DNA of 64,000 nucleotides from DAOPYU01 sp942493245 (GTDB lineage: Bacteria > Sumerlaeota > Sumerlaeia > UBA8349): NCBI GenBank assembly GCA_942493245.1, contig OW818685.1, forward strand, positions 2,666,001 through 2,730,000, given 5' to 3'. The translations under genes and the position numbers were made by a program. Below the pieces are notes generated by a model that was not told the origin of the DNA, made no database searches, and was given only the letters and a program-made list of their open reading frames with translations. Of the stretch, positions 50,337 to 58,896 are shown in pieces (the stretch's first letter is position 1; the number at the start of each line of letters is the position of its first letter).

Positions 50337-51992
50337 CCTAAAAACCGCAGTTGACTCTTGCTCTCGTTCTGCAAGTGTAGCAAACTGAGTGCATGAACGA
50401 GAAAAATCTCTTCCCAACCCCTCACCCATTGGGTGACTCCAATGCGCCCGAGATCGAATCTCTGGTGGTGGACACTTTTGGCGGCCGGGTCCACGTGGAG
50501 TGGGCGCCCCAGGCGGCCGTGACGCCTCTGGGGCAATTGCCGTTCTTCATCGAGTTCCTCAAGACGGCCCATCTTTTTGATGCCTGGGTTCAGGATTGCC
50601 CGCTGGAGTACCACAGCCCCAATGCCCCGGCCAAGCGCGACATTCTGGGGACGACTCTGCTGTGTCTGCTGGCGGGTCACACGCGCTACGCTCACATCGC
50701 GGCGATTCGGGCCGATGGGGTGAATCCGGAATTGCTCGGCATGTCGAAGGTGGCCAGCGAGGACTCGGTGCGCCGGGCGTTTCAGGCCGTGGATGGGGAG
50801 GAGTGCGCGCTCTGGCAAACCCATCACTTGCGGCGCTGTTACGAGGCTTTGTTGTGCGAGCCGTGGATTCTGGATCTCGACACGACCGTCAAGCCGCTCT
50901 ACGGCCGTCAGGAAGGGGCCGTGAAGGGCTACAACCCGCAGAAACCGGGCCGTCCCTCGCACACGTACCACACCTACTTTCTGGCCAACCTGCGCCTGGT
51001 GCTCGACGTCGAGGTGCAGTCGGGCAACCGGACGGCGGCGAAGTACACGAGCCCCTCGTTCTTCTCCTTTCTCGACACCCTGTCCCCCGAACAGCGGCCG
51101 GTCTTCGTGCGCGGCGACTGTGCCTTCGGCAACGACACGGTCATGCGCGAGTGCGAGAAACGGGGACAGCCTTATCTGTTCAAGTTGCGCCAGACTCAGA
51201 AAGTACGGGGGCTGATCGAGAAACTCTTCGCGCGCTCCGAGTGGGAGGACGCCGGCCAGGGGTGGGAGGGCGTGGAGTCGAAGTTGCGCCTGAGTGGGTG
51301 GGAGCGCGAGCGCAAGGTCGTCGTCCTGCGTCGGCGCCTGAAAGGCGATCTGCTTTTGGCCAACCGTCCACAACCAGGACAGTTGGAACTGGCTTTTGTC
51401 GAGACACTCGAGACGGTGGGCCCGTACGAGTACGCCGTACTGGTGACGGACCTCGCGGGCGAAATCCTCACGTTGGCGCAGCACTACCGGGACCGGGCGG
51501 ACTGCGAGAACGTCTTCGATGAGTTGAAGAACCAGTGGGGCTGGGGCGGGTTCACGAGTCGGGACCAGAAACGCTGCCAGATCATGGCTCGCCACACGGC
51601 TCTGGTCTACAACTGGTGGTCGCTGTTCGCGCGCCTGGCCCTGCCCGACAAACACCACGAGGCGCAGACCAGCCGCCCGCTTCTTCTGCACGCCGTGGGC
51701 AAGCAGACGCAACACGCCGGTCAGACCACGCTGACCCTGACGAGTCTGCATGCCGAGTCGGCCTCCATCCGCAAAGTTTTGCGCGGTTTGACGGGCTTTT
51801 TCCAGCACCTTCGCAAGGCTGCGGAGCAGTTGGATTGGACTGAGCGCTGGCGGCTGATTCTGAGTCGCGCCTTCGTCGTCTTTCTGAAAGGAAGACTCCT
51901 CGGCGTACCGGGAAAACCCGCCCTCGGATGCACTTGAGCGACAAACACCGGCGCCCAAGGCCTTTGGGCAGGGTTCAACTGCTGTTTTTAGG
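50337..51992. mobile_element. Intact IS1380-family insertion sequence with 5-bp target duplication
   Basis: 1656-bp element. Its ends are inverted: CCTAAAAACCGCAGTTGA at the left and, read inward from the right, CCTAAAAACAGCAGTTGA, differing by one base over 18. The sequence TTGAA flanks it on both sides (50332-50336 and 51993-51997), a 5-bp target duplication. The single transposase gene is full length and open, and the terminal repeats are almost identical, so insertion looks recent and the element is likely functional. Confidence 0.93.
50393..51937 (+). CDS. IS1380-family DDE transposase
   Basis: 514 residues. The DDE core is visible: first Asp in ILDLDTTVKPLYGRQEGAVK with the family hallmark GYNPQKPGRPSHTYH, second Asp in VFVRGDCAFGND, and the Glu in YRDRADCENVFDELKNQWGW. 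The C-terminal region RCQIMARHTALVYNWW is also typical of IS1380. It has no frameshift or stop. Codon use is GC-rich like the host. It lies inside the terminal repeats at 50337-51992. Confidence 0.95.
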   Translation: MNEKNLFPTPHPLGDSNAPEIESLVVDTFGGRVHVEWAPQAAVTPLGQLPFFIEFLKTAHLFDAWVQDCPLEYHSPNAPAKRDILGTTLLCLLAGHTRYAHIAAIRADGVNPELLGMSKVASEDSVRRAFQAVDGEECALWQTHHLRRCYEALLCEPWILDLDTTVKPLYGRQEGAVKGYNPQKPGRPSHTYHTYFLANLRLVLDVEVQSGNRTAAKYTSPSFFSFLDTLSPEQRPVFVRGDCAFGNDTVMRECEKRGQPYLFKLRQTQKVRGLIEKLFARSEWEDAGQGWEGVESKLRLSGWERERKVVVLRRRLKGDLLLANRPQPGQLELAFVETLETVGPYEYAVLVTDLAGEILTLAQHYRDRADCENVFDELKNQWGWGGFTSRDQKRCQIMARHTALVYNWWSLFARLALPDKHHEAQTSRPLLLHAVGKQTQHAGQTTLTLTSLHAESASIRKVLRGLTGFFQHLRKAAEQLDWTERWRLILSRAFVVFLKGRLLGVPGKPALGCT

Positions 51993-52122
51993 TTGAAGAA
52001 TCCGACAATGGGGTGATACGCTCACTCTCATTATACGGGCGTTGCATGGTGTCACGGGAATGGGAAAAAGACCTCTTCCGGGTTTCAACGCGCCCCACAC
52101 AACCAGAATGGGAGAAGACGAA

Positions 52123-52836
52123 ATGATTCGCAGAAACTTTCTGGCCCTCGGAGTCTGCTCCGCCGTCCTCACGGCGACCGGCCACTCGATCCTGAACGCA
52201 GCCGAGCCCGAACAACCCAAAGAATCCAACGAAGGATTTACCCCCCTGTTCAATGGCAAAGACCTGACCGGATGGAAAGGCGATCCGAAACTCTGGAAGG
52301 TCGAAGAAGGCGTCATCCTCGGCTCGACCGTCGGAAACGCGATCCAGAAAAACACATTCCTCTCGACCGAGGCGAGCTACGACGATTTCGTCCTGCGCAT
52401 CAAAGTCAAACTGCGCAACCACAACAGCGGCATCCAGTTCCGCAGTGAACAAAAACCCGACAATGTCGTTATCGGCTACCAGGCCGACATCGCCGAAAAG
52501 ACCTACTTCGGCATGCTCTATGAGGAAGGTAAGCGCGGTTTTCTCGACTACTGGGGCGCCCTGACCGAAGAAAAACGCAAAGCCGTTTTCGAAGCCGCCA
52601 AACCGGCCGACTGGAACCAGTACGAAATCACCTGCCAGGGCGACCACATCAAAATGCTCCTCAACGGCCAGGTCGTCTGCGACATCAGCGACCCGGCAGG
52701 CGCCAAAAAAGGGGTCATTGCCCTGCAATTGCACGTGGGCGATCCCATGGAAGTGCGCTACAAGGATCTCTGGATCAAACCGCTGAAACCCGGCGAAAAC
52801 GCTCCGAAAACAGAAGTAACACAGCCCGTCAAATAA
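52123..52836 (+). CDS. Exported DUF1080 (3-keto-disaccharide hydrolase-type) protein
   Basis: 237 residues, one jelly-roll domain of the DUF1080 family (PF06439), abundant in PVC bacteria and including 3-keto-glycoside hydrolases. A signal peptide follows ATG 52123 (MIRRNFLALGVCSAVLTATG; the RR at residues 3-4 could indicate Tat export). Visible: FTPLFNGKDLTGWKG, VILGSTVGNAIQKNTFLST, DFVLRIKVKLRNHNSGIQFR, YQADIAEKTYFGMLYEE, DWNQYEITCQGDHIKMLLNG, and GVIALQLHVGDPMEVRYKDL. GGGAGAAG precedes the ATG. The IS1380 element lies 130 bp upstream and may have displaced its native promoter region. Confidence 0.9.
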   Translation: MIRRNFLALGVCSAVLTATGHSILNAAEPEQPKESNEGFTPLFNGKDLTGWKGDPKLWKVEEGVILGSTVGNAIQKNTFLSTEASYDDFVLRIKVKLRNHNSGIQFRSEQKPDNVVIGYQADIAEKTYFGMLYEEGKRGFLDYWGALTEEKRKAVFEAAKPADWNQYEITCQGDHIKMLLNGQVVCDISDPAGAKKGVIALQLHVGDPMEVRYKDLWIKPLKPGENAPKTEVTQPVK

Positions 52837-52898
52837 GGACCGGACTCGCCCCGCCGGAAAATGGCCGGGAACATCGCCCTGTGGTCAGCCATTCCCCC

Positions 52899-52941
52899 GA
52901 ACCCGGCCCGTCTCTTTGACGGGCCGGGTTCGTCTTCTTTC
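52899..52941 (+). terminator. Rho-independent terminator after the DUF1080 gene
   Basis: GAACCCGGCCCGTC pairs perfectly with GACGGGCCGGGTTC across a TCTTT loop and is followed by GTCTTCTTTC, a broken T-tract. Confidence 0.8.
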
Positions 52942-53087
52942 TCCCCGGCATTCATTATTTCCCTGCATCTTGACTGTTTATTCTGAAACGCGCTTGTGAG
53001 ACAATCAGTGGAGTGGGCCGAAGGAAAGTCATCACGAACTGACGTTGTTCTCTCCCCCACTCCAATTCAACCATTTGAGGTGCCTCC

Positions 53088-55385
53088 TTGTTGACAAAAC
53101 TCAAAGCCACCACCGGTTTCCCCGATCTGGATCGTTTGATCGGTGGAGTCCTTCCCGGAGACAACATCGTCTGGGAGATCAACTCCGGCGTCACGGTGGA
53201 CCGCTTTGCTGACAAATTTGTGGAAGCCTCTGAAAACGCACAAGCCAGCGTGGTGTACGTCAGTTTCAACCGTTCGCCCCAGACCATTTTCGCCCACTAT
53301 GCGAATTTGATCTCCGCCGACCGGTTTGCGTTAGTGGACTGTTTTTCCAAAGGTAAGGGCGGTTCCGACCCAATCTTCCTCGAGTTCTACAAGAACACCA
53401 CCCGCTGCAACACCCTCTGTGTCGAAAACCCCTCGAATCCGGAAGAAGTCGCGGCGGCCCTGACCGCCCTCGAATCGCAGAAAGTTACCCCGACCCGTTA
53501 CGTTTTTGACAGTATCACCGGCATGTTGGGCCTCTGGGGAGAAGAAAACAAGGTTCTGCGCTTTTTCAGCCAGGTCTGTCCCCGCCTCTACGATCGCTTG
53601 ACCGTGGCGGAATGGCTGCTCGAGACCGAAGCGCACAACGGACCGTTCCTGGCCAAAGTTCGCCACGTCACCCAGATCGTTCTGGATGTGGCCCTGGAAC
53701 ATGGCATTCAGACCATTTCGGTCCAGAAGGCGGCCGGACGAAAAAGCGGCGATATCGGCATCCCCCAACGTTTTCATTTTGACGAAACGGGTCAGCTCCG
53801 CATCGAAGCCAAATCGCGCGCCGATCGCGAACTGGGGCTTCTGGCCGCACTGGGCAACGCCCTGGGAAGCGCCCTGGATCCCCAGGCATTCTTCGAACGC
53901 ACCATGGAAATTCTGGAACGCGAACTCGGCATCAAACGCGGCACCCTGGTGTTGCTCGACACGGTCACCAAACGCCTGCGAATCGCCGCAGCTCACGGCC
54001 TGACCAACGACGAGCGCTCCAAAGGGGAATACGCCATCGGCGAAGGCATCACGGGCAAGGTGGTCGAAACCGGCCAGCCCGAAGTGGTCAAAGACGTGGC
54101 CACCGATCCGCGCTTCCTCAACCGCACCACGGCGCGCAGCTCGGACTCGGAGCAAAACACAGCCTTCCTCTGCGTCCCCCTCAAGGTGGACGGCGAAGTG
54201 GTTGGAGCCTTATCCGTGGACCGCCCCTTTGCGGTCGAAGCCACCCTGGACATGGACTTGCGTCTGATCACCATTGTGGCCTCAACCGTCGCACAAGTCC
54301 TGAAAATCAACCGCATCCTTCAGGTTGAGAAAGAAGAAATTCTCAACCGGGACGAGAAGATCCTGACGGATCTGAAAAGTCTCTATAAAATGGAGAGCAT
54401 CGCCGGAGAGAGCGCCGCCATTTCGAAGGTCCTGACCACCGCCGCCATCGCCGCGCGCTCCAGCGCCTCGGTTCTTATCTCGGGCGAAACCGGCACCGGC
54501 AAGGAAATGGTCGCGAATGTCGTCCACTACAATTCCGACCGCGCCAAAGGCCCCATCATCAAGGTCAACTGTGGCGCCCTGCCCGAGTCGCTTCTCGAAT
54601 CCGAACTGTTTGGCCACGTGCGCGGCGCGTTCACCGGCGCCATCCGCGACCGCAAGGGACGTTTCGAACTCGCACACGGAGGGACCCTTTTTCTGGACGA
54701 AGTGGCCGAAATGAGCCCCCGGTTGCAGGTCAAACTCCTGCGCGTGTTGCAGGAGCGCGAATTTGAACCGGTCGGCGACATCCGAACCATCCAGGTGGAC
54801 GTGCGCATTGTCGCCGCCAGCAACCGAGACCTGAAAGTGGGAATCAAGGAAGGCTGGTTCCGGGAAGATCTCTATTACCGCCTGAACGTCATCCCCATCC
54901 ACCTGCCGCCTTTGCGCGAGCGGCGCGAAGACATCCCCGCGCTCGTGGATCACTTCCTCAATGTGTGCAACGCCCGAAACCATACCAACGTGAGCCGCCT
55001 GACACGCGAAGTTCTCGATTTTCTGGTTTCCTACGACTGGCCCGGAAACGTGCGCGAGCTCGAGAATTGTATCGAGCGTGTCGTGGTCATGAGCCCGGGC
55101 GACACCCTCTCGCTCGATCTTCTTCCCGAGGAAATCGTTGCGCAAAAGAAAAAGGGAGAAGAACCGGTTTCCAGTGAAGGCGGCTCACTTGAGAAGGAAA
55201 TAGAACGAACCTGCGAGCAGATCGGCGACTTGGGCCGCGCCCGCGAAAACCTGCTCCAACTGGTCGAAAAAGCGGTCATCCACCGGGGACTCTCCACCGG
55301 TAAAAGCCAGCGGGAACTCTCCGAAGCCCTCGGCGTAAGCCGCATGACCCTGCGCAAGAAGATTCGGGAACTGGGAATCGAATAA
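53088..55385 (+). CDS. Sigma-54-dependent activator with degenerate RecA/KaiC-like N-terminus, GAF, AAA+ and Fis HTH domains
   Basis: 765 residues. Residues 1-240 resemble KaiC/RadA-type ATPases (TGFPDLDRLIGGVLPGDNIVW, RYVFDSITGMLGL), but the usual Walker A GxxxxGKT reads INSGVTVDRF, so no ATP binding is expected there. A GAF domain follows (about 255-405, DPQAFFERTMEILERELGIKRGTL), then a complete AAA+ domain: Walker A GETGTGKE at 466-473, the sigma-54-contact loop GAFTGA at 513-518, LFLDEVAEMSP (Walker B) and the NVRELENCIERVV region, and finally a Fis-type HTH (SQRELSEALGVSRMTLRKKI). This is NifA-like architecture with an added N-terminal module and no receiver domain. The start TTG 53088 has GAGG seven bases upstream. 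It immediately precedes the sigma-54 promoter of the glutamate synthase operon, which it probably controls. Confidence 0.92.
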   Translation: MLTKLKATTGFPDLDRLIGGVLPGDNIVWEINSGVTVDRFADKFVEASENAQASVVYVSFNRSPQTIFAHYANLISADRFALVDCFSKGKGGSDPIFLEFYKNTTRCNTLCVENPSNPEEVAAALTALESQKVTPTRYVFDSITGMLGLWGEENKVLRFFSQVCPRLYDRLTVAEWLLETEAHNGPFLAKVRHVTQIVLDVALEHGIQTISVQKAAGRKSGDIGIPQRFHFDETGQLRIEAKSRADRELGLLAALGNALGSALDPQAFFERTMEILERELGIKRGTLVLLDTVTKRLRIAAAHGLTNDERSKGEYAIGEGITGKVVETGQPEVVKDVATDPRFLNRTTARSSDSEQNTAFLCVPLKVDGEVVGALSVDRPFAVEATLDMDLRLITIVASTVAQVLKINRILQVEKEEILNRDEKILTDLKSLYKMESIAGESAAISKVLTTAAIAARSSASVLISGETGTGKEMVANVVHYNSDRAKGPIIKVNCGALPESLLESELFGHVRGAFTGAIRDRKGRFELAHGGTLFLDEVAEMSPRLQVKLLRVLQEREFEPVGDIRTIQVDVRIVAASNRDLKVGIKEGWFREDLYYRLNVIPIHLPPLRERREDIPALVDHFLNVCNARNHTNVSRLTREVLDFLVSYDWPGNVRELENCIERVVVMSPGDTLSLDLLPEEIVAQKKKGEEPVSSEGGSLEKEIERTCEQIGDLGRARENLLQLVEKAVIHRGLSTGKSQRELSEALGVSRMTLRKKIRELGIE

Positions 55386-55754
55386 TCCAGGCAGGATTCC
55401 CCCAGCACCCCCAAACACACAATTCCACTGTTGATTTCACTGGAATCCGTTTCCGGACTCGCTCTATAATCCATCTGACAGCTATCCAGACAATCCCAGA
55501 CGCACCGGCTTGTTCTGCGGCAGGCTCTATTATTGGCCGAGCATCGGAACAAAACCGCAAAGCGATGTGGATCTTACATGCCACGGGCAACTGCGAGTAC
55601 CAGCGCAGCGGGGAACGCTTTTTTTGGAAATAAATTAGACCAGAGGCCACAATTTAGACCAGTCATCAGGCGCTTGTAATAAATATAACTTCAGGAAATT
55701 GACACAACTCGTTTTTATTCAACACTCTACACAATATATCCGATCTGAAGAATC
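55386..55754. other. Intergenic region upstream of the sigma-54 promoter
   Basis: About 370 bp between the activator stop and the -24/-12 promoter. It is the expected place for upstream activator binding sites and possibly an IHF site, being AT-rich near 55680-55750. I did not find a clear palindromic operator or a convincing terminator. Confidence 0.4.
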
Positions 55755-55770
55755 TGGCATGGCGGTTGCG
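55755..55770 (+). promoter_or_regulatory. Sigma-54 (-24/-12) promoter of the glutamate synthase operon
   Basis: TGGCATG at 55755-55761, four bases (GCGG), then TTGCG at 55766-55770, matching the consensus TGGCACG-N4-TTGCW with correct GG-to-GC spacing. Transcription would begin near 55782, about 30 nt before the ATG at 55814. Confidence 0.8.
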
Positions 55771-55813
55771 CTCCCTTAAGGCGTTGGTGCAAATCAGCAG
55801 GAAGGAATCCCAG

Positions 55814-56920
55814 ATGCATCACTACCATCTACGCGACGAAAAAGACATGAGTGGCTGCGCCATCTCCGCAGTCATGTCCGAAGAAGGCAATCGCTTCTCG
55901 GGCGAAGAAATCATCCGTTCGATCACCAATATGCACGACCGTTCGAACGGATTGGGGGGCGGATTCGCGGCTTACGGGATTTATCCCGACCGCGCGGACC
56001 AGTATGCGTTCCATATCATGTTCGACAACAACGCCGCTGTCACCGCCGTGGAACAGTATCTCGCCGAGACGTGCGATGTGGCCCATCAGGAGACCATCCC
56101 GACACGTCCGATCGAGGTCATCCGGAACGTCCCGATTGTCCGACGTTTCTTCGTAAATATCTCGAAACACATGCGTGAGAGATACTACAATGAGACGGTG
56201 GATGATATTGTCGTTCGTATCACCATGTATATCAACCGTTTGATCGAAGGCGCCTTCGTGATGTCTTCTGGGAAGAACATGGGCGTCTTCAAAGGAGTGG
56301 GTTACCCGGAAGACATCGGACGCTTCTTTCGCCTTGAGGAATACGAGGCCCACATGTGGCTCTCCCACGGACGGTTCCCCACCAACACGTCGGGCTGGTG
56401 GGGCGGAGCGCACCCTTTCGGTCTGCTGGACTGGGCGGTGGTTCACAACGGTGAAATTTCGTCCTACGGCATCAACCGCCGGTACCTCGAAAACTTCGGG
56501 TACCTGTGTACGCTTCACACCGACACCGAGGTCATCGCCTACCTGGCCGACCTTCTCATGCGCAAACACGGTCTGCCACTCGAACGGGCCTGTCAGGTTC
56601 TGGCGCCTCCCTTCTGGTCGGCCATTGGTCGCATGGAAGATCCGGAGGAAGCGGAAACGGCCCGCGTATTGCGGATGGTCTATGCGGGCGCCCTGCTCAA
56701 CGGCCCGTTCAGTATCGTAATCGCCCACTCCGGCGGCATGATCGGCCTGAGCGACCGCACAAAACTGCGTCCGATGGTCGCCGCCCGCAAAGACGACAAA
56801 TTGTATATATCGAGCGAAGAAGCCGCGATCCGCGAGGTTTGCGCTTCTCCCGACGAAATGTGGCACGTTTCGGGCGGCCAGCCCGTCATCGGAACGCTGA
56901 AGGAGGCTTGTCATGCGTAA
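55814..56920 (+). CDS. Glutamate synthase, class II glutamine amidotransferase subunit (split type)
   Basis: Releases ammonia from glutamine for the synthase subunit. 368 residues. Visible: MSGCAISAVMSEEG with the likely Ntn nucleophile Cys15, MHDRSNGLGGGFAAYGIYPD, HMWLSHGRFPTNTSGWWGGA, PFGLLDWAVVHNGEISSYG and LCTLHTDTEVIAYL, all typical of the GltB N-terminal domain. The nucleophile is not at residue 2, so removal of a 14-residue leader would be needed, as with the propeptide of bacterial GltB. AAGGAA precedes ATG 55814. It is the first gene after the sigma-54 promoter and overlaps the FMN subunit gene by 8 bp. Confidence 0.92.
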   Translation: MHHYHLRDEKDMSGCAISAVMSEEGNRFSGEEIIRSITNMHDRSNGLGGGFAAYGIYPDRADQYAFHIMFDNNAAVTAVEQYLAETCDVAHQETIPTRPIEVIRNVPIVRRFFVNISKHMRERYYNETVDDIVVRITMYINRLIEGAFVMSSGKNMGVFKGVGYPEDIGRFFRLEEYEAHMWLSHGRFPTNTSGWWGGAHPFGLLDWAVVHNGEISSYGINRRYLENFGYLCTLHTDTEVIAYLADLLMRKHGLPLERACQVLAPPFWSAIGRMEDPEEAETARVLRMVYAGALLNGPFSIVIAHSGGMIGLSDRTKLRPMVAARKDDKLYISSEEAAIREVCASPDEMWHVSGGQPVIGTLKEACHA

Positions 56921-58445
56921 ATGGCTCATCCAACCGGAGTTCGCCGTCGAGCGTGACGAGAACCGCTGCGTTCAATGTCAGGCTTGTGTCCGACAGTGTG
57001 CGAACGACGTCCATGCATTCGATAGTGTTTCAAACAGTGTCATCTCCGACGGTTCCAAATGCGTCGGATGTCACCGCTGTGCCACCTTGTGTCCTACCAA
57101 CGCGATTCAGATCAAACAGGTGGAACTCGAGTTCCGTCCCAACGCGAGTTGGACCCCGGCGACCATCCGCAACCTCTATAAGCAGGCGGAAGGGGGCGGT
57201 GTCGTCCTCGCCGGCATGGGGAACGACAAGCCCTACCGCATCTATTGGGACCATCTGTTGCTCAACGCCTCTCAGGTGACCAACCCCTCCATTGACCCGC
57301 TCCGCGAGCCGATGGAATTGCGGACCTATCTGGGATCGAAACCCGACCACGTCCATTTTGAACAAAAAAACGGGAAATCCCATCTGAAAACCACGACCAA
57401 GACCAAACTGGGCGCGCAACTCGAGTTGCAGATCCCGGTGATGTTCTCGGCCATGAGTTACGGTTCGATCAGCCTGAACGCCTCCATCGCCCTGGCGCGC
57501 GCTGCCGGGTTGGCGGGGACCTTTGCAAACACCGGTGAAGGCGGGCTCCATAAGTCCATTTTCCCCAACGCGGACAACATGATCGTCCAGGTGGCTTCCG
57601 GCCGTTTCGGCGTGGATGCCGCGTACCTCAACCGGGCCGCCGCCGTCGAGATCAAAATCGGCCAGGGCGCCAAACCCGGTATCGGCGGCCACCTGCCGGG
57701 GAACAAAGTGGACCGCGAAGTTTCGCAGACCCGTATGATCCCGGAAGGTTCGGACGCAATTTCTCCGGCTCCGCACCACGATATCTACTCGATCGAAGAC
57801 TTGCGTCAGCTTGTCTTCGCCATCAAGGAAGCCACCCGGTACGAAAAGCCGGTCTCCGTCAAGATCGCCGCCGTCCACAACATCGCGGCCATCGCCTCCG
57901 GCTGTGTCCACGCCGGAGCGGACATTGTGGCCATTGACGGCTTCCGCGGCGGCACCGGCGCGGCGCCCCTCATCACCCGCGACAACGTGGGGATTCCGAT
58001 CGAACTGGCTCTCGCCTCCGTGGACACCCGGTTGCGCGAAGAAGGCATTCGCAACCGCGCGTCGTTGGTGTGTGCCGGTGGCATTCGTTCGAGCGGCGAC
58101 GTCATCAAGGCCATAGCGCTGGGCGCCGACGCGGTTTACATCGGAACCGCCGCCTGTGTGGCGATTGGGTGCCACCTGTGTCAGAAGTGTTACACGGGTA
58201 AGTGTAACTGGGGCATCGCCACGCAGGACCCGATCCTGACCCGCCGCCTCAACCCGGAAGTGGCCGTCCAGCGTCTCACCAACCTGCTGCGAGGGTGGGC
58301 CGCCGAAATCAAGGAAATTCTCGGGGGACTCGGGGTCAACGCCATTGAGAGCCTTCGAGGCAATCGCGAACACCTTCGTGCCGTGGGACTGCACGATAAC
58401 GAACTCCGAATACTGGGCGTCAAACACGCGGGAGAAGGCGCATGA
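56913..58445 (+). CDS. Glutamate synthase, ferredoxin/FMN-binding synthase subunit
   Basis: 510-residue subunit that makes glutamate from 2-oxoglutarate and ammonia. An N-terminal pair of 4Fe-4S motifs (CVQCQACVRQC at about 19-29 and CVGCHRCATLCP at about 50-61) precedes the GltB FMN barrel: PVMFSAMSYGSISLNASIAL, ANTGEGGLHKSIF, IKIGQGAKPGIGGHLPGNKV, IAAIASGCVHAGADIVAIDG, FRGGTGAAPLI, and the cysteine cluster CHLCQKCYTGKCNWGIATQD. This is the archaeal-type small GltB rather than the 1500-residue bacterial protein. A strong AAGGAGG precedes the ATG. Confidence 0.95.
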   Translation: MRKWLIQPEFAVERDENRCVQCQACVRQCANDVHAFDSVSNSVISDGSKCVGCHRCATLCPTNAIQIKQVELEFRPNASWTPATIRNLYKQAEGGGVVLAGMGNDKPYRIYWDHLLLNASQVTNPSIDPLREPMELRTYLGSKPDHVHFEQKNGKSHLKTTTKTKLGAQLELQIPVMFSAMSYGSISLNASIALARAAGLAGTFANTGEGGLHKSIFPNADNMIVQVASGRFGVDAAYLNRAAAVEIKIGQGAKPGIGGHLPGNKVDREVSQTRMIPEGSDAISPAPHHDIYSIEDLRQLVFAIKEATRYEKPVSVKIAAVHNIAAIASGCVHAGADIVAIDGFRGGTGAAPLITRDNVGIPIELALASVDTRLREEGIRNRASLVCAGGIRSSGDVIKAIALGADAVYIGTAACVAIGCHLCQKCYTGKCNWGIATQDPILTRRLNPEVAVQRLTNLLRGWAAEIKEILGGLGVNAIESLRGNREHLRAVGLHDNELRILGVKHAGEGA

Positions 58446-58885
58446 AACAGATCGTTGCGCATGAAGAGCACTGCATCGGCTGCCGACTCTGTGAGATCAA
58501 CTGCATCGTCCACAGATCCCAGTCCAAGAACATCATCACCGCTTTCCGGCACGAACGAGAAGGGCTGACCCCCAGTGTGGTGGTCGAGTCCTGTGGGCAG
58601 CACAGTTTTGCCGTCCAGTGTCGGCACTGTCTGGACGCCCCCTGTGTCGAGGCCTGTATCACCGGCGCGATGACCCGCGATCCGGAAACGGGCGCGGTCG
58701 TCTGTGACACGAAACGATGCGTCAGCTGCTGGTCGTGCATCATGGTCTGTCCGGCGGGCGCGGTGTTGCGAGGCGCCAGCGGCAAACCGGCGTCGAAATG
58801 CGACCAGTGCGCCGATGAATCGGAACCCTGTTGTGTGGCCGGTTGTCCGAACGCCGCCCTGAAGTGGGAAGAAGTGAAAGACTAA
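58442..58885 (+). CDS. 4Fe-4S ferredoxin-type electron transfer subunit
   Basis: 147 residues with sixteen or so cysteines arranged as four 4Fe-4S motifs: CIGCRLCEINC, CRHCLDAPCVEAC, CVSCWSCIMVCP and CDQCADESEPCCVAGCP. This is the HycB/DmsB-like ferredoxin layout. It overlaps the FMN subunit by 4 bp. In the operon it probably carries electrons from the FAD oxidoreductase to the synthase. Confidence 0.93.
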   Translation: MKQIVAHEEHCIGCRLCEINCIVHRSQSKNIITAFRHEREGLTPSVVVESCGQHSFAVQCRHCLDAPCVEACITGAMTRDPETGAVVCDTKRCVSCWSCIMVCPAGAVLRGASGKPASKCDQCADESEPCCVAGCPNAALKWEEVKD

Positions 58886-58896
58886 GGAGCGCTCCG

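Noticed and set aside
49445..51958. An 837-codon minus-strand open frame
   Set aside because: It runs antisense across the histidine kinase, RNA methyltransferase and transposase genes and has no recognisable domain; the plus-strand genes explain the region.
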